Source of the DNA: Pirellula sp.
Lineage (GTDB): Bacteria > Planctomycetota > Planctomycetia > Pirellulales > Pirellulaceae
DNA: 64,000 nt
Assembly (NCBI GenBank): GCA_021300155.1
Contig: JAJTID010000051.1
Location: forward strand, 1-64,000
Direction of reading: 5' to 3'
Under the pieces are notes generated by a model that saw only the letters and a list, made by a program, of their open reading frames with translations, searched no databases and had not been told where the DNA came from. The first letter of the stretch is position 1; each line of letters opens with the position of its first letter. The position numbers were made by a program, and so were the translations under genes. This document shows, one piece after another, positions 17,433 to 27,005 of the stretch.

Positions 17433-20400
17433 CTACTCGGTGGTTTGAATGGTCATTGCCATCACTATCGGTGCGGAAGAATCGCTGCCCTTGACCAACT
17501 CAATCTTGGCGAGCGGGTCTCGAGACTGAGGTTTGACCGACAGGTACCGCAACTGACGACCACTCATGTTGAACGCGAACTCACTCTTTGGCACATCCAC
17601 ACGCGAGATATAGTCCGCAAAGTGTTCGCCGTTGATCAGTTCGTGATCCTCGGTCTTGCCGTTGGCATAGGTCAATCGAACGATCATGGATACCGAGCCC
17701 TTTCGGGACGCCGGGAATGACCATCCGCCGATTCCACTTAGAAAATGGATCGCAACCGCAGAAGTCCTGCATGGCAACTCCACTTGCTTTGGCATCTTCG
17801 GAGCCTTTATGCCGTTCGGTCCGTACAACATGATCGCATTCGGAACTTGACCATTGGATGGGTCGATCAACATAAATGGAATCTCATTAAAGGTCTTCAC
17901 GCCCCATTCTCGAAACACCAATCGTTCGGCCGTCCCACTATCTTCGAAGAACATACCTTTGGTCGTGATCGACGTGGCAACGGAGTTGATCATGAGTGGA
18001 ACGTACTTGCCTTTGCTCGTTAAGAACTCCAGCAAATCCCGCATCTCATCCCGGTTCATTTGGTTTTCAAAGCCCTCGGGCATCAAACTCTTTTGAGAAG
18101 CAATTAACTCGTCGATATCTTCACGCAACACTACTTCCTTTTTGGCTAGTGAGTTGATGATCTCCAGCGACGTTTTGCTTTCACTCGCGAGCATTCCGGT
18201 CACAATCGTATCGTCTGTCTTTCGGATGCTATAGGTTCGGAAGTTTCCTTCGACGCTACGGCTCGGATCCAAAATGTGAACGAGTAATTCCTCTTTCGGA
18301 TGGACAGCCATTCCGGTCAAGTTTGGGCCGATCTGAACACCCATCGTGCCGTGCACGTGGCAAAGTGCACAATGCTTTTGATACATTACTTTGCCGTTGT
18401 TCACATCACCATCCAAATGAGTCAAATCCATCCAAGAATTGACAACCTTTTGTCGGTCTGCGTTCAAGGCTAGACCCTTCGACTTCAGCAACTCCAAAGC
18501 ACGCTTGCGAATCGCTTCGTTCGGATGCTCGCGCAACGCTTGTTTCTGATCCAGCTGAACATCGTTCCAAGAGACTTTGCCCGACTCGATCAGATCGAGT
18601 AACTCGTTTGTCGTTTGCGGTCGGGAGATCAGCATTCGAATCGCATTACGACGGAACTCGGGGGGCAATCGATTGCTGCGTTCGATCAGTTTGCCTCCTA
18701 ATCCTTCAACGCGAGCACTCCCGATCCCTAGCAAGACACCGGTATACAATTCCGGACTGCTTTGTCCGCCGAGTTGCCCGAGAAGTTGATCCACTAGTTC
18801 TGCGTTGCTAGGTTGAAGCAAAATGGCTTGCTTGGCTGCGGCGATACGAGCTTCGACCGAGGCATTGCCATCTGCGAACACCGTTGCCAACTCTGCAACG
18901 ATCTTGTTCAGTGCTTCTGCCATAGACGGGAGTCCCGCATAGTTGGCCAATATCAGTACCTGACTTTTGGTATCCACCGACGTGCTACCTTTGAGCCAAA
19001 TCTGAGTGATCTTTTCTCCCAAAGCTTCAGGTGCTTTGATCGTGAAATCTTTTGGCCAACCTTTGGCAAGCCCCTGAACGATCGCGTCTGCAATCCCTTG
19101 TTGCCCAGGCTCTATGCCAAGTATCTCAAAGTCCGCAGGGGTTAACCGGCTTCGCGATGCATGTTCCGCAACGATCGCAATACGCTGAAGTGCTTCCGGC
19201 GACTGGGCAGTTTTGCATTTCATCAAGCGAGGCAAAACGTTTTTCCAATGCTTGCTCGCAGCTGAGGTCCAAGCGTCGAGCAACCATCGATCCGACGCCA
19301 CACCTTCCGCGGTTGCAATCGCAGTTGGATCGGCCAATGCAGTTTCAGTCGCTTCATCAGCACCGGTACTGTCTGCGACTTTGAGCAATGCAGCCAATCT
19401 CACTTGGGCATCGCTATCGAGTAGCAGCCCACTTTGCGCGATAGCCTTCATCGAAACCAAAGTACCTGCAGCTGTTTGGATCGCATTTCGTCGAACTCCT
19501 GGACTCGGATGCTGGAGACCTGCGGGGGAATCAGAAACGATATTCAATCCGGCTAAAACCCACAACGCATGAATAGCACCTGTATTCAATCCTGCTTCGT
19601 CGACTGTTTTGTCGGCGATCAACGCCTTTAGGCTATCGATCGATGCCGAACTCAATTTTCCTTTCTCGAGCAACAAGCGCTGAGCCGTTCGACGCCACAA
19701 GAAATTCGGATGCTTGAGGGCCGCAATCAACTGCGACTCATTGTTCGGATCCAACCCCTTGCCGATGAGACGCTTCGCTTCTTCCAGAGTTTGTTGGCTG
19801 GCACCGTCTTTGCCTTCATAAACAACGCGGTAAATGCGGGCATGTTTCTTGTCACGGAGTTCGCTTTCATACGCGTTTCCTTTACCCGTCTTGAAGCCTT
19901 GAGGCGTTGGATTGTGCTGGACGATAAAGTTATACCAATCGATCATCCAAACGTTTCCATCGGGGCCGACTTCAGCCATCGTCGGAGCAGTCCATTCGTC
20001 AATGCTCGCAACTAGATTGAACGGGCTCGTGCTTCTGTAGCCTCCACCCACTCGGTCGAGTACGTACGAACCAACAATGTGGCCGGTCGGTTCACAAACA
20101 AAAGCCAATCGGTTCCACCATTCTTTCGGATAGTTTCTTGCGGTATAGAGTGCGTGACCAGCAGCGGCGGTATATGCGCCGAACTGGTCCACTTGGCGAA
20201 CCTTTTTCGTGATTGCAGTGAAGTAAGGATTGTCAGCGATGGGTGGCAAAACTTCAGGTGACCATCCATTCACTTGCTCATAATAGCGATTCGAAATCGG
20301 CATAAAGTTGCTGGGGTTGTTGTTCGCTGTCGAACCAAAGATTAGCCCCTCTTCGCTGAGGCCAATCCCCCATGTGTTGTTGTTGGTGGATCGCATGAAT

Positions 20401-22034
20401 TCCAACTTCGTTACTCGAATCGAATGCGCATCGAATTTGGAAGTCACCTCTTGCGTGTTCTTGCCATCGTTCATCGCAAAAACGGGTGCTGTTTTGTCCG
20501 ACGGCCCTGGCTGAACAGCGAATCGCCAAAAACCTTGACGGAACCTTTGTTGCGTTTGACCGTTGATCACTGGGCGCGAGTCGTTATATCCCTGCATGCC
20601 CCAAATCCAGTTATCCAAACCGTATTGGAAATTGCTCACTCCGCCGTGTGTGTCACCCATCGCCCACCCAGTGATCAGCTCTTGTCGGAAATCCGCGACA
20701 TCATCACCATCCGTATCCTTTAAATAGACAGTCGTTGTCCCGTCCTGGATGATGGCCCCGCCTCGGTAGCAAACCAACGCAGTCGGAATGCTCAAGCCGC
20801 TCGCAAAGACCGTGAACTTGTCAGCAACTCCATCCGCGTCTGTATCCTCGCAAATTCGAATGTGATCACGCCCTTGTCCGACAGGTTGAAGTTCGTTCGG
20901 ATAGTCGATCGTTTCGCAAAGCCATAGTCGGCCGCGGTGGTCCCAATTCATAGCCAAAGGTTTGCCTGCCAAACCTGCGAATGAAGACTTGGGTTTTCCA
21001 ACCAAGGAGTCGTCTTCACTCGCCCAAAGCCTCATCGAAAAGTCGACCGGCGTTGAGAAGTGCTTGATCGAGTCCACTGCCAGCAATGGGTTTTGCATCT
21101 CGCTCATCGGCTTACCTTGCACGCCCCATCGATCGCCCGGCGTGTAATTTGGAATCTGCCCGCCCACGTCGACGAAGGTGAATGGTGGTAGATCCTTTGG
21201 AATGGCCGTCATTTTTGGCGCTGGGAATCGCTTGGATTCTGCGAATGTAGCAACTGTATTCAATGGTTTTTTCGCGGCCCATCGAATGCCTCGTTCTAGC
21301 AGATTTTGGAACCCCCTTTGTCCCCACGTATCCATGTTATGGCCCCAAGCTGTGTAGAAAACTCGGCCGTTCCCTTGGGTGCGAATCCAAGTCCACGGTT
21401 CCGCATCCACTCCCTCTGGAAGTTTGCCTTCGCGGCGCACTTCGAGAACGATGCGATCGACTGTGTTGTGTTTGTCATGCGTGTAAGTTTCATCCCAGCT
21501 TTCGAATCCTTTGAAGCCTTGCATGATTTCATGTTCGGGCTCAACGATCTCCGTAGCGAATCGCTCCCCACCATGCGATTTGAATTGTGCACCGGTCAGG
21601 GCGATCAACTTCGGTGAATTTTGGAAGCAAAACGAGGCACAATGCACGGGAACGAAGCCACCGCCATTCTCAACGTAGTTGAGCAATGCCGACTCTTGTT
21701 CTGGCTCTATCTTGTCGATGTTCGCGTAGACAAGCAAAGCATCTGCCTTTGCCAATACTTCGGGTTGCAAGAGCTTCTTGATATCATCGCCATACTCCAG
21801 TTCGATCCCAACCTGCCGAAGTGGCTCGCGGATAGCTCGATAAAGATCGGACGGTTTGTGGTGCCCGTTGTCTCCGAGCATGAGGACGCGAATCGGATCC
21901 TGTCCAAAGGAAGGTGTCATCGTCGCAAACAAACTAACAAACGCGCAACAAAGAAGTTGCCAAAAAGAGCGCAGCCATGTGTTTTGCATGATTGGTCCGA
22001 AAATCGCTCGGTGGGAGATCTGGCGAGTCTTCAT
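17433..22034 (-). CDS. ThuA + PVC dehydrogenase + HEAT + cytochrome c fusion
   Basis: Exported fusion protein of 1533 residues. After a signal peptide (cleavage near 45) there is a ThuA/trehalose-utilization glutamine-amidotransferase-like domain (about 47-260). A PVC-type membrane-bound dehydrogenase beta-propeller follows (about 330-740) with the typical MNWDHRGRLWLCETIDYPNE stretch, then HEAT-like helical repeats (about 760-1190). A cytochrome c domain has CALCH at 1222-1226 and a terminal beta-rich domain follows (about 1345-1533). Met16 (21989) is an alternative start that gives a cleaner signal peptide. These proteins are thought to oxidise sugars at the cell surface. The divergent XylR-type regulator supports a sugar role; substrate unknown. 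Confidence 0.9.
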   Translation of the reverse strand: MKTRQISHRAIFGPIMQNTWLRSFWQLLCCAFVSLFATMTPSFGQDPIRVLMLGDNGHHKPSDLYRAIREPLRQVGIELEYGDDIKKLLQPEVLAKADALLVYANIDKIEPEQESALLNYVENGGGFVPVHCASFCFQNSPKLIALTGAQFKSHGGERFATEIVEPEHEIMQGFKGFESWDETYTHDKHNTVDRIVLEVRREGKLPEGVDAEPWTWIRTQGNGRVFYTAWGHNMDTWGQRGFQNLLERGIRWAAKKPLNTVATFAESKRFPAPKMTAIPKDLPPFTFVDVGGQIPNYTPGDRWGVQGKPMSEMQNPLLAVDSIKHFSTPVDFSMRLWASEDDSLVGKPKSSFAGLAGKPLAMNWDHRGRLWLCETIDYPNELQPVGQGRDHIRICEDTDADGVADKFTVFASGLSIPTALVCYRGGAIIQDGTTTVYLKDTDGDDVADFRQELITGWAMGDTHGGVSNFQYGLDNWIWGMQGYNDSRPVINGQTQQRFRQGFWRFAVQPGPSDKTAPVFAMNDGKNTQEVTSKFDAHSIRVTKLEFMRSTNNNTWGIGLSEEGLIFGSTANNNPSNFMPISNRYYEQVNGWSPEVLPPIADNPYFTAITKKVRQVDQFGAYTAAAGHALYTARNYPKEWWNRLAFVCEPTGHIVGSYVLDRVGGGYRSTSPFNLVASIDEWTAPTMAEVGPDGNVWMIDWYNFIVQHNPTPQGFKTGKGNAYESELRDKKHARIYRVVYEGKDGASQQTLEEAKRLIGKGLDPNNESQLIAALKHPNFLWRRTAQRLLLEKGKLSSASIDSLKALIADKTVDEAGLNTGAIHALWVLAGLNIVSDSPAGLQHPSPGVRRNAIQTAAGTLVSMKAIAQSGLLLDSDAQVRLAALLKVADSTGADEATETALADPTAIATAEGVASDRWLLDAWTSAASKHWKNVLPRLMKCKTAQSPEALQRIAIVAEHASRSRLTPADFEILGIEPGQQGIADAIVQGLAKGWPKDFTIKAPEALGEKITQIWLKGSTSVDTKSQVLILANYAGLPSMAEALNKIVAELATVFADGNASVEARIAAAKQAILLQPSNAELVDQLLGQLGGQSSPELYTGVLLGIGSARVEGLGGKLIERSNRLPPEFRRNAIRMLISRPQTTNELLDLIESGKVSWNDVQLDQKQALREHPNEAIRKRALELLKSKGLALNADRQKVVNSWMDLTHLDGDVNNGKVMYQKHCALCHVHGTMGVQIGPNLTGMAVHPKEELLVHILDPSRSVEGNFRTYSIRKTDDTIVTGMLASESKTSLEIINSLAKKEVVLREDIDELIASQKSLMPEGFENQMNRDEMRDLLEFLTSKGKYVPLMINSVATSITTKGMFFEDSGTAERLVFREWGVKTFNEIPFMLIDPSNGQVPNAIMLYGPNGIKAPKMPKQVELPCRTSAVAIHFLSGIGGWSFPASRKGSVSMIVRLTYANGKTEDHELINGEHFADYISRVDVPKSEFAFNMSGRQLRYLSVKPQSRDPLAKIELVKGSDSSAPIVMAMTIQTTE

Positions 22035-22222
22035 AGGATTGGCGGCAACGGGAGAGTGGGGAGGAAACTAGAACGTCGTGAGGTCGTCGTGGTACCGAAG
22101 AAATTCTAGCATGCTAACAATTCGTAGGCAGCGAGCATCACCGAAGTTGCGCGAAGCATCACACGGTTTTTATATGGACGCGGATCTAGCAATCCGTGAA
22201 TCCGAAACACAACCACGCTATC

Positions 22223-22252
22223 TTGAATTACAGTATTAGTTTGTGCTATGAT
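22223..22252 (+). promoter_or_regulatory. Sigma70-like promoter of the XylR-type gene
   Basis: TTGAAT (22223-22228) and TATGAT (22247-22252) are separated by 18 bases and lie about 30 bases before the ATG at 22285. The -10 box is flanked by TTTGTGC (22240-22246) and GCGCAAA (22258-22264), a near-palindrome around the expected start that could be an operator. Motif match only. Confidence 0.4.
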
Positions 22253-22284
22253 AAAATGCGCAAAAAAATTGAGCTTTTTTACAT

Positions 22285-23481
22285 ATGATTCGAAAACGCA
22301 AGTCTGTCGCTTTGTTGATCGAAACTTCGAATGCTTATGCGCGTGGCATTCTGGAAGGAATTGTGGAGTATCAACGATCGAGGGACCACTGGTCCATTTA
22401 CTTGCCCGAATTGGATCGTGGGGCAAACCCACCGAGTTGGTTTCGTCGTTGGAATGGAGACGGCGTGATCGCTCGAATCGAGACGGATGCGATCGCAGCC
22501 CTGGTTTCGTCGCTCCGTGTTCCAACCATCGATGTAAGTGCCGCCAGGCGAGTTCCAAAAATCCCGTGGGTCGAGACTGACGATCGGCGAGTTGCGGACA
22601 TGGCTTACGATCATCTGCGCGAAAAAGGTTTTCGACATTTTGCTTTTTGTGGTCCGAAAGGATTCAATTGGTCCAAGTGGCGAGAGGAATACTTTCGGAA
22701 GCGATGCGACACCGATGGACTGGCTTGTTCAACTTATTGGACTTCGATGTCCCGTCAGACGACATCGAACGCCATGAATTCAACACAGCCACACAAACCA
22801 CAGATGGAAGATTGGCTGCAATCGCTGCCGAAGCCGATGGGTTTGTTTTGCGCATACGATATTCAAGCACAAATTGTATTGGACCAATGCCGCAACCTTG
22901 AAATTCAAGTTCCAGAGCAAATCGCGGTTATCGGCGTGGATAATGATTCTATTCTTTGCAATCTATCGCACCCTCCTCTTTCAAGCGTTATTCCGGATGC
23001 ACGCGGCGCTGGGGTTTATGCGGCCAAACTGCTCGATGATTGGATGAACCTAGGTCGTGCGAAGAAATCGAATTCTGCTTCGCTGTTCTCCAAATCTTCG
23101 AAGCTGCTGGAACCGTTGGGTGTTGAGCAACGGCAGTCCACCGACATCACTGCGGTGACCGATCCCAACGTTGCTTCCGCCGTGAGGTTTATTCGTGATC
23201 ACGCATGCGATGGGATCGATGTAAGTCACGTCTTGCAACATGTGCCTCTGTCTCGTCGAAAACTAGAGTATCAGTTTGTCGAAGCGATTGGCTGCACTCC
23301 ACATGCGATGATCACCCGCATCCGTCTTTCGAGGGTGAGCCAGCTATTGCGTGAATCTGAATTATCTCTCGAAGAGATCGCGAATCGATGCGGATTTGAG
23401 CATCCCGAGTACATGAGCGTGGTCTTCAAGCGGATGACCGGTATATCTCCAGGGCAATTTCGAAGATCGAAACTCGCTTAA
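22285..23481 (+). CDS. XylR-type AraC-family transcription regulator
   Basis: Regulator of 398 residues. The N-terminal two-thirds (about 5-265) is a periplasmic-binding-protein-like (LacI/XylR type) sugar-sensing domain, with the family pattern LLIETSNAYARGILEGIVEY at its start. The C-terminus (about 290-395) carries an AraC double helix-turn-helix, with LSLEEIANRCGFEHPEYMSV and FKRMTGISPGQFR in the second helix-turn-helix. Proteins of this build, like xylose regulator XylR, bind a sugar and activate adjacent genes. It is divergent from the ThuA/PVC gene across 250 bases, so that gene is the natural target. Effector unknown. Confidence 0.9.
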   Translation: MIRKRKSVALLIETSNAYARGILEGIVEYQRSRDHWSIYLPELDRGANPPSWFRRWNGDGVIARIETDAIAALVSSLRVPTIDVSAARRVPKIPWVETDDRRVADMAYDHLREKGFRHFAFCGPKGFNWSKWREEYFRKRCDTDGLACSTYWTSMSRQTTSNAMNSTQPHKPQMEDWLQSLPKPMGLFCAYDIQAQIVLDQCRNLEIQVPEQIAVIGVDNDSILCNLSHPPLSSVIPDARGAGVYAAKLLDDWMNLGRAKKSNSASLFSKSSKLLEPLGVEQRQSTDITAVTDPNVASAVRFIRDHACDGIDVSHVLQHVPLSRRKLEYQFVEAIGCTPHAMITRIRLSRVSQLLRESELSLEEIANRCGFEHPEYMSVVFKRMTGISPGQFRRSKLA

Positions 23482-23484
23482 GGC

Positions 23485-24465
23485 TCAGTCGGTCAATTGT
23501 TGCATGTCATTTTCGATCATGAGCTTTGCCAGGTCCGCAAGTGTCGTCTTGTGCTGCCAACCAAGCACGCGTTTTGCCTTGGATGCATCTCCAAGCAGTC
23601 TTTCGGGGTCGGCAGGCCGGTTGAACCGTGGATCGAGCCTATAGAATTTCTTCCAATCTAAACCCAGTTGTTCAAACGCCAGGCCGAGAAATTCGCGAAC
23701 ACTATGCGTCTTGCCAGTTGCTAAAACAAAGTCGTCGGGCTTGTCTTGCTGAAGCATGGCCCACATTGCTTCTACGAACTCTTGGGCATATCCCCAGTCC
23801 CGCTCTGCATCGATATTGCCCAGCACTAGCTCCGATTGCATCCCCAACTTGATACGAACGGCTGCCAACGTGATCTTGCGTGTAACGAAGTTCTCGGCGC
23901 GACGCGGGCTCTCGTGGTTGTAGCAAATCGCATTGCAAAAAAACAAACCATGTGCCTCGCGGTACACTTTCACCATTTGCGTCGCAAAGGCTTTCGCGCA
24001 ACCGTAAGGCGAATTCGGATTCATCGCTGTCTCTTCGTTCTGAGGGGTCACGATCGGCGTACCAAAAATTTCACGACTGCTCGCGTGCAAGAATTTAGGT
24101 GGCTTGGGCTGGTCTCTCAAAATCTCCATGATTCGAAGCGTACCGATAGCGGTCAGCTCGCATGTGCTCTCAGGAATCTCAAAGCTTAGGCCTACGTGAG
24201 ACTGTCCTGCCAAATGATAAAACTCATCGGGTTCCGTCTTCTGGATGATGCGTCGTATCGAAGTGGAATCCGACAGATCCGCATAATGGAGGAAAAGTCG
24301 TTTGCCGTACACATCCGGATCGTTGTACTGTTGCGAGAGGCGTGGACGGTCTAGCGTGCTACTTCGACGGACAATTCCGTGGACCATGTAGCCTTTCTCA
24401 AGCAACAACTCGGTGAGATAGGATCCGTCTTGGCCTGTAATACCAGTGATCAGTGCTGTTTTCAT
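23485..24465 (-). CDS. gmd: GDP-mannose 4,6-dehydratase
   Basis: Short-chain dehydrogenase/reductase enzyme that turns GDP-mannose into GDP-4-keto-6-deoxymannose, the precursor of GDP-fucose and related surface sugars. The NADP-binding GITGQDGSYL is at residues 7-16 (counting from 24465), with IVRRSSTLDRPRL, a SHVGLSFE motif, a SYK-type YGCAKAF and the RAENFVTRKI stretch. An upstream in-frame ATG at 24495 would overlap the preceding gene by 20 bases, so the MKTALITG start at 24465 is preferred. Last gene of a minus-strand run. Annotation is secure. Confidence 0.94.
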   Translation of the reverse strand: MKTALITGITGQDGSYLTELLLEKGYMVHGIVRRSSTLDRPRLSQQYNDPDVYGKRLFLHYADLSDSTSIRRIIQKTEPDEFYHLAGQSHVGLSFEIPESTCELTAIGTLRIMEILRDQPKPPKFLHASSREIFGTPIVTPQNEETAMNPNSPYGCAKAFATQMVKVYREAHGLFFCNAICYNHESPRRAENFVTRKITLAAVRIKLGMQSELVLGNIDAERDWGYAQEFVEAMWAMLQQDKPDDFVLATGKTHSVREFLGLAFEQLGLDWKKFYRLDPRFNRPADPERLLGDASKAKRVLGWQHKTTLADLAKLMIENDMQQLTD

Positions 24466-24475
24466 TTCCCGCGAA

Positions 24476-25423
24476 CTAACTCGAGGTGAGGCCAAATGCC
24501 TTTTGCATTTGTTGACGAACGATGGTGAGACGCTCTACGTCGCCTCCACCGACTTCTGCTGTGGTCCAACCGGAGAAACCAATCTCCTTCAGGCCTTTCT
24601 GTACTTCTTCCCATGGCAAATCGTCATCGGGTGAAGTGATATCCACAAACTTATTCTTGGCTCTGCTAAAGCCTTTCACGTCTAACTTGACGGCTCGTCG
24701 TCCGAACGCCTTTAACCAATCTCTTGGCTGACCATACTTCCAGTGATTCCCGATGTCGTAATACATGCCAACCCAAGGACTATTGAAGCTATCAACGAAC
24801 TCGATGAAACGATCGGGCGCCTGCTCGGGTGGCTTGTCATGATCGTAGTGAAGCTGATTCCATACGTTTTCGAAAAGAATGGACTGACCTAACGAAGATG
24901 CTAAAGGCAGCAACTTGCGAATCTCAGCGCTAGCCCGCTCGTTACACTCTTTCTCCGTTCCGTCTGCGCCTTTTCCAACTACGATGAGAACAGCAGAACC
25001 ACCGATGGCATGCGAGACTCGGATACAGTGGGCAATATTGGCCACGCCCTTTGCCCGCTTTGCAGGATCAGGATTGGTAAGCGTATCCTGCCAATGTGCA
25101 TGGTTGATGGCATTGTGACAAAAAACGCCAGACTCTTGAACCGCTTGCTTGGCTTGTTCGACCGTTACGGTTCCCGCTTCATCGAAATCAACACCATCAA
25201 AGCCAGCGGCCTTCGCCATTTGCAAACGTTCGACCAACGTGAGCGTTTTGTCTCCAGATTTCTTGGCGATCATCCCGAGCTTGCAAGAAAGCAAAATCGT
25301 TTTCCCTTCGGGCGGAACGATCGTTCCCGAGCTTTGTGGCATCGCGAATGCACGCGATCCAGAAAGTCCCAACGCGAGAGAGGCAGCGGCACCAGATGCG
25401 AGGATAGTTCGGCGGGTTGTCAT
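24476..25423 (-). CDS. Tat-exported sugar isomerase/epimerase-like TIM barrel
   Basis: Protein of 315 residues from the ATG at 25423. It begins with MTTRRTILASGAAASLALG, a Tat-like signal. The mature part is a xylose-isomerase-like AP-endonuclease-2 TIM barrel: a FDGVDFDEAG strand, NVWNQ, and GMYYDIGNHWKYG with metal-ligand-type His/Asp/Glu. Such exported proteins are abundant in planctomycetes and are annotated as hydroxypyruvate isomerase-like; reaction unknown. A longer reading frame back to 25519 would run through a 14-base tandem repeat and overlap purC, so it is rejected. Confidence 0.85.
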   Translation of the reverse strand: MTTRRTILASGAAASLALGLSGSRAFAMPQSSGTIVPPEGKTILLSCKLGMIAKKSGDKTLTLVERLQMAKAAGFDGVDFDEAGTVTVEQAKQAVQESGVFCHNAINHAHWQDTLTNPDPAKRAKGVANIAHCIRVSHAIGGSAVLIVVGKGADGTEKECNERASAEIRKLLPLASSLGQSILFENVWNQLHYDHDKPPEQAPDRFIEFVDSFNSPWVGMYYDIGNHWKYGQPRDWLKAFGRRAVKLDVKGFSRAKNKFVDITSPDDDLPWEEVQKGLKEIGFSGWTTAEVGGGDVERLTIVRQQMQKAFGLTSS

Positions 25424-25427
25424 GTTG

Positions 25428-25455
25428 GAAGGGTGAAGTTTGAAGGGTGAAGTTT
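25428..25455. repeat. Perfect 2 x 14-bp tandem repeat before start codon
   Basis: GAAGGGTGAAGTTT is repeated without interruption at 25428-25441 and 25442-25455. It lies 4 bases upstream of the start codon of the Tat-exported TIM-barrel gene. On the coding strand it is a pyrimidine-rich CTTC/CACC ladder with no Shine-Dalgarno sequence. Confidence 0.75.
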
Positions 25456-25484
25456 GAAAAGGCGGGAACCTACTATGAGGTATT

Positions 25485-26363
25485 CTAGTCGGCAAATGAG
25501 CAGCCTGTGATTCTCTCATAGGCTTCTACGTAACGAGCCCTCGTTTGGGTCACGATAGAGTCTGGCAACACCGGCGGTGGACTGTTGCGGTCCCAGGTTG
25601 TGCTCATGAGAAATTCGCGAACGAACTGTTTGTCAAAGGAAGCTTGCGATCTGCCTGGAGTCCACGTGTCTGCGGGCCAGAATCGAGAACTGTCGGGTGT
25701 TAACACTTCGTCGATCAAGATAATTCTATTGTCGAACCAGCCCCACTCAAGTTTTGTATCTGCAATGATAATGCCCCGCTCTGCGGCAAGCTTTGTACCC
25801 TGCGTGTAAACTGCGAGTGTTTTCTCCCTGAGTTCATTCGCGAGATCTTCGCCAACACTCTGAGCCATTTCAGCAAACGATACATTTTCGTCGTGCCCTT
25901 CTTCGGCTTTCGTTGCAGGAGTAAAGATGGGACTCGGGAGTTGGCTGCATTGCATTAGCCCTTTTGGTAATTCAATGCCACAGATCCGACCTGTCTCTTG
26001 ATAGTCTTTCCATCCACTACCTTCGATATAGCCTCGCACGACGCATTCAAAGGGGACTACCTTTGCTTTGCGTACCACCATGCATCGTCCCTCAAGAGCA
26101 CCGTCTTTGTCGTACGGCTTGACAACATCGGGAACATCCGACGACAAGAGATGGTGCTCCACACCGAGATTCGCGAACCAGAATAGGCTTAGCTTGGTAA
26201 GTAATTTGCCTTTGTCAGGAATGCCATTGGGCATGACCCAGTCGAATGCACTGATGCGATCCGAACTCACGACAAGCAGTGAGTCTCCCAAATCGTAAAC
26301 ATCGCGAACCTTTCCTTGTCTTCGAGGAAAAGGAAGATTCGTCTCCAATACAACTTGGCTCAT
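25485..26363 (-). CDS. purC: SAICAR synthetase
   Basis: Phosphoribosylaminoimidazole-succinocarboxamide synthase, 292 residues, of the longer (yeast-like) form. It couples CAIR and aspartate in purine synthesis. Landmarks are QGKVRDVYDLGDSLLVVSSD near the start, ISAFDWVMPNGIPDKG, the ATP/CAIR site RGYIEGSGWKDYQ and ADTKLEWGW. The start codon overlaps the stop of the DUF3299 gene (26360-26363, ATGA), so the two are translated together. No other purine gene is near. Confidence 0.95.
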   Translation of the reverse strand: MSQVVLETNLPFPRRQGKVRDVYDLGDSLLVVSSDRISAFDWVMPNGIPDKGKLLTKLSLFWFANLGVEHHLLSSDVPDVVKPYDKDGALEGRCMVVRKAKVVPFECVVRGYIEGSGWKDYQETGRICGIELPKGLMQCSQLPSPIFTPATKAEEGHDENVSFAEMAQSVGEDLANELREKTLAVYTQGTKLAAERGIIIADTKLEWGWFDNRIILIDEVLTPDSSRFWPADTWTPGRSQASFDKQFVREFLMSTTWDRNSPPPVLPDSIVTQTRARYVEAYERITGCSFAD

Positions 26364-26965
26364 TTGACCTCTTCGGCAGTCATCTTGTAGACGGCGTAGT
26401 GTCCGCCATTGTCTTCGTATTGAAACTTCTCTGTATCGATTTCCAGTTTGCCTTTAACTGTTACGATGCGTGTTACATAATCGATCGTTTTGCCTGGTGC
26501 CATGGATACCATCACGCAATCGTAAAGTGCGGCACCTGGTCCGAAGCAACACTCTTGATTGTCTCGAACCAAAACAAATTCTTTGATCCCAGTTCTACTA
26601 AACAGCGTCGAAGGAAGAATAAACCCTCGCAACTTCCAAACCTTTCCGTCAATATCTTTATTCGCTTGAGTCAGCATCTGGGGCTTGAACTCAGCCCCTT
26701 TTTCCATCTCAAACTTCAGGTCGTCAAAGGTCAGTTCACCGCGCTTTTTCGCAGCCTCTCTCGCTTTTCGATCTTCGGCTAGCTTTCGTTCGGTAACTGG
26801 TGAGTCGGGAGTCTTTTTCGAGCCAGATGAACCCTTGGCATCTGTCGCCTGAGACTTGTCCGCTTTCGGTGTTGGATCCTCCAGTTGAGCAGGTAGGTCA
26901 ACATGCATATACCAAAAGCTTGTTAAGCAAACTCCTGTCGTAATCAATATGGATCTTATACGCAT
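26360..26965 (-). CDS. Exported DUF3299 protein
   Basis: Protein of 201 residues. A signal peptide or anchor (about 1-27) is followed by a charged low-complexity linker rich in Lys/Ser/Asp (about 30-75) and a DUF3299 domain (about 80-200). Family landmarks are the LRGFILPSTLF strand and FVLVRDNQECCFGPGA with a Cys pair. The function of the family is unknown; it is common in planctomycetes and proteobacteria. Coupled to purC by a four-base overlap, which probably reflects operon packing rather than a purine role. Confidence 0.85.
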   Translation of the reverse strand: MRIRSILITTGVCLTSFWYMHVDLPAQLEDPTPKADKSQATDAKGSSGSKKTPDSPVTERKLAEDRKAREAAKKRGELTFDDLKFEMEKGAEFKPQMLTQANKDIDGKVWKLRGFILPSTLFSRTGIKEFVLVRDNQECCFGPGAALYDCVMVSMAPGKTIDYVTRIVTVKGKLEIDTEKFQYEDNGGHYAVYKMTAEEVK

Positions 26966-27005
26966 TCTGATTCCTTCACTTCATTTGCCATTTAGCAATT
27001 CTCGT

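Noticed and set aside
24466-24495. Longer N-terminus for gmd
   Set aside because: It overlaps the preceding gene and adds residues before the conserved MKTALITG start.
25424-25519. 32-residue extension of the TIM-barrel protein
   Set aside because: It translates the tandem repeat and overlaps purC; the Tat signal starts at 25423.
26279-26782. Plus-strand frame of 167 codons
   Set aside because: Opposite purC and the DUF3299 gene, no domain.
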